Origin: Pyrodictiaceae archaeon
GTDB taxonomy: Archaea > Thermoproteota > Thermoprotei_A > Sulfolobales > Pyrodictiaceae
Assembly (NCBI GenBank): GCA_027033675.1
Contig: JALVKZ010000234.1
Location: forward strand, 1-8,572
Length of the DNA stretch: 8,572 nucleotides
Direction: 5' to 3'
Shown here one piece after another: positions 1-4,377 of the stretch. How positions within the stretch are numbered: the stretch's first letter is position 1; every line of letters begins with the position of its first letter. The notes under the pieces are model-generated. The model saw only the letters and a list, made by a program, of their open reading frames with translations. It was not told the origin of the DNA and ran no database searches. Position numbers and translations under genes: made by a program.

Positions 1-383
1 ACTGGTTCCGCGACTCCTAGGTCGTCCATCAGTAGATGGAGGGTTTCCATTTCCTCTCTTGGCTTGCATACATCGCTTTCAAGAGATGTCAATAAGAGTT
101 CTAAGCCTTCTTCACCGTACAAATCTATAAGGTGGCTGATTTCTTTTTCCTTATAGCTGCATAGCTCTATTAATCCTTCTATGTATATATAAGGTGTTCG
201 AGAAATCCATATAGCTAGGAGGTCGTAGAGGTGCTCACGTATATCCCTGTCAGGTAATCCTAGGCTTCTTAGAAATGAGTGCATCGATGCTACTATGGTT
301 ATTTGTTTAGCGAGATTTTCATCATTTGTCTCTTCCACTAATGTTGAGCCAGTCTGTTGGTTATTGATAATAGCCTCGCTCAA
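1..383 (-). CDS. Hypothetical protein, 3' end outside the window
   Basis: The frame stays open on the minus strand from an in-frame TAA just upstream to the window edge, giving about 127 visible codons and no stop. No ATG lies near the beginning of the frame, so I take the TTG at 381-383. A weak purine run (GGGGA) lies upstream, and a possible TATA-like TTATCC lies at 434-439. The product is acidic and mostly helical by eye, with a motif around LPDRDIREHLYDLLAIW and a helix-rich Glu/Leu stretch after it. I see no catalytic motif, membrane segment or zinc site, and I do not recognise the family. A later in-frame GTG or ATG could be the true start. Coding is supported by the long open frame and protein-like composition only. 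Confidence 0.6.
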   Translation of the reverse strand, partial: MSEAIINNQQTGSTLVEETNDENLAKQITIVASMHSFLRSLGLPDRDIREHLYDLLAIWISRTPYIYIEGLIELCSYKEKEISHLIDLYGEEGLELLLTSLESDVCKPREEMETLHLLMDDLGVAEP

Positions 384-507
384 GGCCGAGTCCCCGCATA
401 GTAGTTATTGCTGGTTGTGGTGAAGGGAGATTCGGATAAGTAATACTGGAACAATATCTGAGCAATAAGCTGTCGTTAGAGGGAACTCATTATTCGTGAA
501 ATGTTAG

Positions 508-578
508 AGAAGAGTTCAGATGGACTAGGATACTTCATCGCTGTGCTCTGGCCGGGTACATTTCATCATTACTATTCT
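508..578 (-). ncRNA. Candidate C/D box guide sRNA (minus strand)
   Basis: Read on the minus strand, the boxes come in the archaeal order. Box C is AUGAUGA (563-569, perfect RUGAUGA). A 12-nt spacer (551-562) precedes D' CAGA (547-550, one base off CUGA). After 5 nt comes C' GCGAUGA (535-541), then a 15-nt spacer (520-534) and box D CUGA (516-519). The flanks 571-578 and 508-515 can pair at 7 of 8 positions, forming the terminal stem expected beside the kink-turn. A TATA-like element at 591-599 is centred about 26 nt upstream of box C. By family knowledge such RNAs bind L7Ae, Nop5 and fibrillarin and direct 2'-O-methylation of rRNA or tRNA. Applying the box+5 rule, the guides would match GCCGGGUACAUU (D') and AUGGACUAGGAU (D). 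I could not assign either target. Confidence 0.6.
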
Positions 579-590
579 TGATTCCATAAA

Positions 591-599
591 GATATTTTC
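591..599. promoter_or_regulatory. TATA-like element, possibly shared by the NMD3-like gene and the sRNA
   Basis: GATATTTTC reads as an AT-rich TATA-like box on both strands. On the plus strand it predicts a start near 621 and a leader of about 25 nt for the gene at 646, containing GAGGGG (631-636) as a likely ribosome binding site. On the minus strand it predicts a start near 569, at box C of the candidate sRNA. A second box for the minus direction (TTTATGG, complement of 584-590) is also possible. Dual use is inference. Confidence 0.4.
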
Positions 600-645
600 A
601 TTAGCTCCTGTTCCCATAGATCTAGGACAAGAGGGGCTTGCTAAA

Positions 646-1377
646 ATGGGTAACATATGTGCCAGGTGCGGTAGGCCACTAGAACCGGGTAAGCATGTAG
701 GGGCTCTCTGTCTTGATTGTTTCCTAGAGACTACTAGGTTGCTCTGTGTAGAGTCTATGCTTGAATTCGAGTACTGTAAGTATTGTGGGAGTATACGGCT
801 CGGCCATAAATGGGTGGAAGGCGGGGACTTAGAGGAGGCTACGAGGCGGTTCCTCGAATGGTATGTTAATGAACATGTGAGGCCTTGCACTAGCTTAGTC
901 AAGGAGTATAGGCTCATAGATATGTATGCCGAGACCGTGCCTTCTTGGAGAACGATTTATAGATTAGAATTTGAATTCATACTGGAAGGTATTGATGAGC
1001 CCGTGACTCAATTATACAGAGTGACTATCTATGCAAGGCCAACTATATGTCCTCTATGCAAGGATGCCCGTGGAGGAGACTATAATGTCCTTGTCCAGCT
1101 TAGAGGGGTAGAGCCTAGAAGGCTTGCCGAGAAACTCTCAGCGCTCTTCAACAATAATAGTCGCCTAGTAGAGAGCATCATAGATATAGTTGAGCTAAGG
1201 AACGGCGCTGATGTATTCCTATCTGATAGAGGTAGTGCTTCAAGAATTATCAAGGAGCTGAGGAAGCATTTTAGCATAAAAGTGGTAACAACTGGCGAGG
1301 ATGTAGGCATATCCTCGAGAGGGAAACTTCGGCGAAGACTTGTCTACTCTGTTAGGCTTAGGGAAAGAAGGCGATAA
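646..1377 (+). CDS. NMD3-like ribosome biogenesis protein
   Basis: At 243 aa this resembles the zinc-binding N-terminal part of the NMD3 family. The visible Cys pairs are C5/C8, C22/C25, C44/C47 and C135/C138. The last pair sits in CPLCKDARGGDYNVLVQLRG, a hallmark NMD3 segment in which the final zinc pair is followed by a Gly-Gly-aromatic strand and QLRG. By family knowledge eukaryotic NMD3 is the export adaptor of the pre-60S subunit. Archaeal homologues are shorter and presumably act on the large ribosomal subunit in the cytoplasm, since there is no nuclear export. The C-terminus is strongly basic (RGKLRRR, RLRERRR), fitting RNA contact. The ATG at 646 has GAGGGG nine bases upstream and a TATA-like box at 591. 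The gene is the first of a plus-strand cluster, 17 bases before the next start. Family assignment is good; the archaeal role is inferred. Confidence 0.82.
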   Translation: MGNICARCGRPLEPGKHVGALCLDCFLETTRLLCVESMLEFEYCKYCGSIRLGHKWVEGGDLEEATRRFLEWYVNEHVRPCTSLVKEYRLIDMYAETVPSWRTIYRLEFEFILEGIDEPVTQLYRVTIYARPTICPLCKDARGGDYNVLVQLRGVEPRRLAEKLSALFNNNSRLVESIIDIVELRNGADVFLSDRGSASRIIKELRKHFSIKVVTTGEDVGISSRGKLRRRLVYSVRLRERRR

Positions 1378-1394
1378 AAGTCTTGGAAGGGGAC

Positions 1395-1715
1395 ATGTCT
1401 CTAAGCCTTGATTACGTACCAGATGACGTATTAGAGGAGGTTTTGCAAGAAGAAGAGAAACTTAGGCCAAAACATAAGAAGAAATATCCATATCCAAGCT
1501 CGAGAGACGTTGTTAACGCTGTTATCGAGGCTGTTAGGAGTTTTAGTGGCCATCCAGACGAGTTCCCGGATCACGTAATAGAGCTGCTCAGGGATAAAGG
1601 GTTCGATACAAGGCATGTAACTATTAAGCGTATATGGAGAACGTATGAACTCCTTGTGAGAAAAGGAGTTATAGCTGACCGCTTAGGCGTTGTGATCAGA
1701 GATTATGAGGATTGA
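1395..1715 (+). CDS. Small helical protein, unknown function (possible winged helix)
   Basis: This is 106 aa from the ATG at 1395, which follows a purine-rich GGAAGGGG at close spacing. A TTG at 1383 would add four residues (MEGD). The N-terminal third is highly acidic (residues 8-22), then a basic KHKKK patch, then about 65 residues that look like a compact helical domain. The end, TIKRIWRTYELLVRKGVI, resembles the recognition helix and wing entry of a helix-turn-helix protein. I do not recognise a named family, and no cysteines or catalytic motifs are visible. The 17-nt gap after the NMD3-like gene and the lack of a clear promoter between them suggest co-transcription, so a role beside ribosome biogenesis is conceivable but is inference only. 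Confidence 0.7.
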   Translation: MSLSLDYVPDDVLEEVLQEEEKLRPKHKKKYPYPSSRDVVNAVIEAVRSFSGHPDEFPDHVIELLRDKGFDTRHVTIKRIWRTYELLVRKGVIADRLGVVIRDYED

Positions 1716-1726
1716 TGCCCCAATAG

Positions 1727-1740
1727 AGTTTATCTTATTA
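1727..1740 (+). promoter_or_regulatory. TATA-like box for the gene at 1777
   Basis: The 61-nt gap contains GAGTTTATCTTATT. A TATA centre near 1731 predicts a start near 1756 and a leader of about 20 nt. GGGGA at 1767-1771 would serve as ribosome binding site, five bases before the GTG. Pattern evidence only. Confidence 0.4.
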
Positions 1741-1776
1741 GTGTACTATTCCTCCTAGACACTGGCGGGGAATAAG

Positions 1777-2208
1777 GTGCGGGTACTAATAAAGCACGGC
1801 GATGTATGGCTGCAGTTAAAGGAAGTCTACGTTCTTCAGAGGAGACCTCGGAAACGTGGACGAAAAAGCACCTCGTCAAGGGCATCGCCTTACGGAATGG
1901 TTGCTGAAAGCGTGGACAGAATCAACGTCAATGGGTACAAATATAGTGCAGCAATAATAGTTCCAGCTAGCAAGGTCAGCAGGTTTGCTTCACGTGCTCA
2001 CCTTACTCCCCTCGACGCGGTTGTAGTTATAGAGCCCGAGGCTGCGGATAAGTACAAGGCAACTATATATGCACAGTCTAAGAGGGAGCTAGAGGCAGCT
2101 AGAGAGGCAGTGTTGAAGATTCTATCATCACTATACTCGAGGCGTGGAGCAGGGGAAGAGGAGGCTGAAGAGGAGAGTGAAGAGGAAGGCGAGTCAGAGG
2201 AAGAATGA
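1777..2208 (+). CDS. Conserved-looking protein with acidic C-terminal tail, unknown function
   Basis: This is 143 aa from a GTG at 1777, preceded by GGGGA with five-base spacing. After a short strand-rich N-terminus and a basic, low-complexity stretch (RRPRKRGRKS, about residues 22-31), residues 46-122 suggest a small alpha/beta fold: strand (YKYSAAIIV), helix, strand (AVVVIEP), strand (KYKATIYA), long helix (ELEAAREAVLKILSSLY). That order loosely recalls KH-like or Pcc1-like folds, but I see no decisive motif. The last 17 or so residues are almost all Glu with a few Ser, Gly and Ala. The DNA for this tail also encodes the start of the next gene in another frame. The gene has its own TATA-like box and is probably co-transcribed with the zinc protein downstream. 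The function is unknown. Confidence 0.7.
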   Translation: MRVLIKHGDVWLQLKEVYVLQRRPRKRGRKSTSSRASPYGMVAESVDRINVNGYKYSAAIIVPASKVSRFASRAHLTPLDAVVVIEPEAADKYKATIYAQSKRELEAAREAVLKILSSLYSRRGAGEEEAEEESEEEGESEEE

Positions 2209-2557
2209 ATGCGAGATATGCGGTGCACCTGCGAGCCATGTTTGCCCCGTATGTGGCCGTATTGTGTGTGATAAGCATTGGGCTGGAGACAAGTGCATAA
2301 TATGTGCCGAAACCATCTGCGCAATATGTGGGAAGAGGCTATCCATTGCGGCATGCGCTATATGTGGTAGACCCGTTTGCGAAGAGTGCTCCATACAAGT
2401 TAGTCCTGTTGTTCGTGTATGTATCGAGTGCGCGGAAAAGTATAGCATAAAGACCCAGGACTGGCCTCCTAAAGACATTGTAGAGCTAGAGCTTAAAAAA
2501 CTCTCAACCCGGCTAGAGGAGTTCATTAAGAGATGGAGACTAATCGCCAGGCCTTAG
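2177..2557 (+). CDS. Tandem zinc-binding module protein
   Basis: This is 126 aa from the GTG at 2177. An upstream GTG at 2144 would add 11 mostly basic residues. I prefer 2177 because a GAGGAGG lies at 2158-2164, 12 bases before it. After a basic N-terminus come two modules with the same eight-ligand rhythm. Module 1 is C12, C15, C23, C26, C31, H34, C40, C43. Module 2 is C48, C51, C60, C63, C68, C71, C82, C85. This predicts four zinc sites in cross-braced folds of the RING, B-box or HIT-finger kind. A charged helical tail follows (about residues 95-126). Such proteins usually mediate protein or RNA binding; I see nothing that shows enzymatic activity. The gene overlaps the previous one by 32 nt, so translation is probably coupled. 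Its last 18 bases overlap the convergent radical SAM gene. Confidence 0.75.
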   Translation: MKRKASQRKNECEICGAPASHVCPVCGRIVCDKHWAGDKCIICAETICAICGKRLSIAACAICGRPVCEECSIQVSPVVRVCIECAEKYSIKTQDWPPKDIVELELKKLSTRLEEFIKRWRLIARP

Positions 2558-3508
2558 AAATGAATCCAATCTTTTAGTCTCCCTCCTAGCCAGCCGTACA
2601 CGATTAGGAATTAGATGAGAACCGTCGCATGTAGGCGCGGTATGCAGGTGTGCGAACCCCTCGCGGCATGTAGCATATTCTATTCCCAGTCTTAGAGCCT
2701 CCTCTCTCACAGTCAATAGTATACGTTTCCTTAGTTCTACAGGCAGATACCTATACCCGTATAATCGCTCCCCTTTAATCCTATAGAGTTCTCTATACTT
2801 TTTCTCAAGCTCTGGGAACGCCTCTATTATCCTCCTGAAGTTATCTGGCTTTGCTTTATAAGTTGAGGTTACGACGAAGCGGGCGCCAGCTAAACGAGCT
2901 GCTTCTAACACTTCTCTTATGCTATCTCTGGAGTCATTGAGGAAAGGAAGTATGGGGTCAAGCCTTATACCAACAGGTACCTCGTTGCTCGATAGCTCTT
3001 TCAAAGCATGTATACGTAAACGAGGCGGCGAGGCTCCCGGCTCAAGTTTTCTAGCCAGAGACGAGTCGAGAGTGGTTATCGTCATTGTTACAGCCGCGTT
3101 CCCTTTCGAGAGTAGCTCCCTGTCTCTAGCGACTAACGCGCCCTTCGTTATTATGAGCACCTTAAATCCTCTTGGCAGGAGTTGCTCGAGGCTCCACCTA
3201 GTTAGCTGATATTGTTCCTCCTCCGGGGGGTAAGGGTCACTACTTGTAGAAATATCTATGTGGTATCGAGGATCAATAACGTGGACAATGTCGTATAGTA
3301 ATCTCTTTTTGTAGTCTTTCTTCGGTGTACTTGGTTTGAGCCCGATATATGATGTGGCGTAGCAGTAGAGGCAGAAATGGCTACAACCAGTGTATGGGTT
3401 AAGGGAGTATTTAGGCGGGCATGTGCAGAGAGGGTTACCCCATGGGTCAAATGCATTTACTACCTTGCCGCTCTTGAGCAGCGCTCTTCTCCTAGTGCTG
3501 CTAGGCAT
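2540..3508 (-). CDS. Radical SAM protein, SplB-like
   Basis: At 322 aa, the protein carries the radical SAM signature CxxxCxxC at C42, C46 and C49 within GCSHFCLYCYA, which binds the 4Fe-4S cluster that cleaves S-adenosylmethionine. The upstream context (NPYTGCSHFCLYCYA) and the later RLDPILPF segment match the broad group annotated as SplB-related or 'DNA repair photolyase' radical SAM proteins (COG1533-like). For most of these the substrate is unknown. Two further cysteines (C28, C30) lie ahead of the motif, and a conserved-looking CREGFAHLHTAPTCDG lies near the C-terminus, possibly holding another ligand set. The start is the ATG at 3506-3508 with GGCGGA just upstream. The gene lies 54 nt downstream of the hexuloisomerase on the same strand, so the two may be co-transcribed. 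I would not assert spore photoproduct lyase activity. Confidence 0.85.
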   Translation of the reverse strand: MPSSTRRRALLKSGKVVNAFDPWGNPLCTCPPKYSLNPYTGCSHFCLYCYATSYIGLKPSTPKKDYKKRLLYDIVHVIDPRYHIDISTSSDPYPPEEEQYQLTRWSLEQLLPRGFKVLIITKGALVARDRELLSKGNAAVTMTITTLDSSLARKLEPGASPPRLRIHALKELSSNEVPVGIRLDPILPFLNDSRDSIREVLEAARLAGARFVVTSTYKAKPDNFRRIIEAFPELEKKYRELYRIKGERLYGYRYLPVELRKRILLTVREEALRLGIEYATCREGFAHLHTAPTCDGSHLIPNRVRLARRETKRLDSFLRPGD

Positions 3509-3516
3509 TATTCCGC

Positions 3517-3533
3517 CGGGTCCCCGCTACCCG
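3517..3533 (-). other. Small inverted repeat between two minus-strand genes
   Basis: CGGGT (3517-3521) and ACCCG (3529-3533) can form a 5-bp stem with a 7-base loop in the 54-nt gap ahead of the radical SAM gene. It has no U-run after it, and its loop contains the purine-rich GGGGA on the minus strand. It could mask a ribosome binding site or be chance. Confidence 0.2.
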
Positions 3534-3562
3534 AGGATTATGTATCTCCAGTTAGCGGATGT

Positions 3563-4165
3563 TTAGAGCTCTATATTCGCGTGTTTTGCTCGGAGGTCTT
3601 TCTCGCTTTTGCCAAGGCGGTGCATGAGCTCTACTGTAACCCCGTCTAGGAATACCATCGCTGTGTCCTCAAAGAGTGTTCCTAGAGGCGCTAGGGGCTC
3701 GTGTATACCGAGTATCTGTCTAGCAAAGTAATCTATGTCGGGCGCGAGCTTTGTCCTTCCAGGTATTTCTACAACAATGTCTGCTAGCTTGGCTAATGGA
3801 CTATCAATATAGCTTGTGATTGCGACTATCTTCGCTTTTACCTTCTTAGCAGCCTCCGCGGCTGTTACTATTAGCTGTGTGCGGCCCGAGCCAGATATGG
3901 CAACAACAACGTCGGTCTCACCTATGCTGGGTGTAATAGTTTCACCAAGAACATAGACGTTAAACCCTAGATGCATAAGCCTCATTGCAAAAGCCCTTCC
4001 AACAAGACCGCTTCTACCAGCACCCATGACGAGGACTTTGCGCCCATTCCTATATGCGTCAACAAGGGTATCAATCATGGCTCTTACTTCATTGTCTCTA
4101 AGCTTCTCTATTACCTTATCTATGAATATCACTATTTCCTTCATAGTCTTTTTAACATACTCCAT
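3563..4165 (-). CDS. hxlB: 6-phospho-3-hexuloisomerase
   Basis: This SIS-domain sugar isomerase (200 aa from the ATG at 4163-4165) interconverts hexulose 6-phosphate and fructose 6-phosphate. In archaea lacking an oxidative pentose phosphate pathway, it works backwards with hexulose-6-phosphate synthase to make ribulose 5-phosphate. Visible signatures are [32 protein letters not shown], the phosphate-binding SGSGRT and [11 protein letters not shown]. They align closely with the characterised Methanocaldococcus enzyme MJ1247 as I recall it. H65 and E166 (ATG numbering) line up with its proposed catalytic His and Glu. About ten extra residues (around 147-157) precede LAPLGT relative to MJ1247. 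A TTG at 4168 would add one residue. GGGGGG (4172-4177) lies six bases before the ATG. No hexulose-6-phosphate synthase gene is in the window. Confidence 0.9.
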   Translation of the reverse strand: MEYVKKTMKEIVIFIDKVIEKLRDNEVRAMIDTLVDAYRNGRKVLVMGAGRSGLVGRAFAMRLMHLGFNVYVLGETITPSIGETDVVVAISGSGRTQLIVTAAEAAKKVKAKIVAITSYIDSPLAKLADIVVEIPGRTKLAPDIDYFARQILGIHEPLAPLGTLFEDTAMVFLDGVTVELMHRLGKSEKDLRAKHANIEL

Positions 4166-4210
4166 CAATAGCCCCCCACAAGCCCCTCCATCATACGGCT
4201 CCTAGTAGTC

Positions 4211-4220
4211 AATAAATTAT
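4211..4220 (-). promoter_or_regulatory. TATA-like box for the hexuloisomerase
   Basis: On the minus strand this reads ATAATTTATT in an A/T-rich patch. It predicts a start near 4190 and a leader of about 25 nt containing the G-run ribosome binding site at 4172-4177. Confidence 0.45.
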
Positions 4221-4264
4221 TTTCACTGTCAGATAACAAGGTGGACAACGGTACCTGCGTCAAC

Positions 4265-4273
4265 TTTTTATCC
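4265..4273 (+). promoter_or_regulatory. TATA-like box upstream of LeuRS
   Basis: TTTTTATCC is a good crenarchaeal TATA match. Its centre (about 4269) lies 25-28 bases before the ATG at 4297. The transcript would thus begin at or next to that ATG, about 80 bases ahead of the LeuRS frame proper. Confidence 0.45.
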
Positions 4274-4296
4274 AGTAGGAGCCATCAAGCGACGCA

Positions 4297-4353
4297 ATGG
4301 CTATAGTAGTGTGGCACGCCCGCCGAGAAGCAAGGTACTTGGGATCTAGATGA
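4297..4353 (+). CDS. Possible 18-codon leader ORF ahead of LeuRS
   Basis: ATG at 4297 opens an 18-residue frame (MAIVVWHARREARYLGSR) ending at TGA 4351-4353. It begins where transcription is predicted to start from the TATA box at 4265, so it could be translated leaderless. It is in the same frame as LeuRS, separated only by the TGA and nine codons. The TGA overlaps another ATG (ATGA, 4350-4353) that opens a 16-codon frame shifted by one relative to LeuRS. The ORF has only one Leu codon, so a classical Leu attenuator is not evident. It may be chance, a translational coupling device, or a clue to how LeuRS starts. Confidence 0.3.
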   Translation: MAIVVWHARREARYLGSR

Positions 4354-4377
4354 AAGGAAAAGGAAGGGTGGTTAGTT

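Noticed and set aside
525..917. 130-codon minus-strand ORF
   Set aside because: It is a shadow of the NMD3-like gene and overlaps the sRNA candidate. Its Ser/Leu/Pro-rich composition is typical of an antisense frame.
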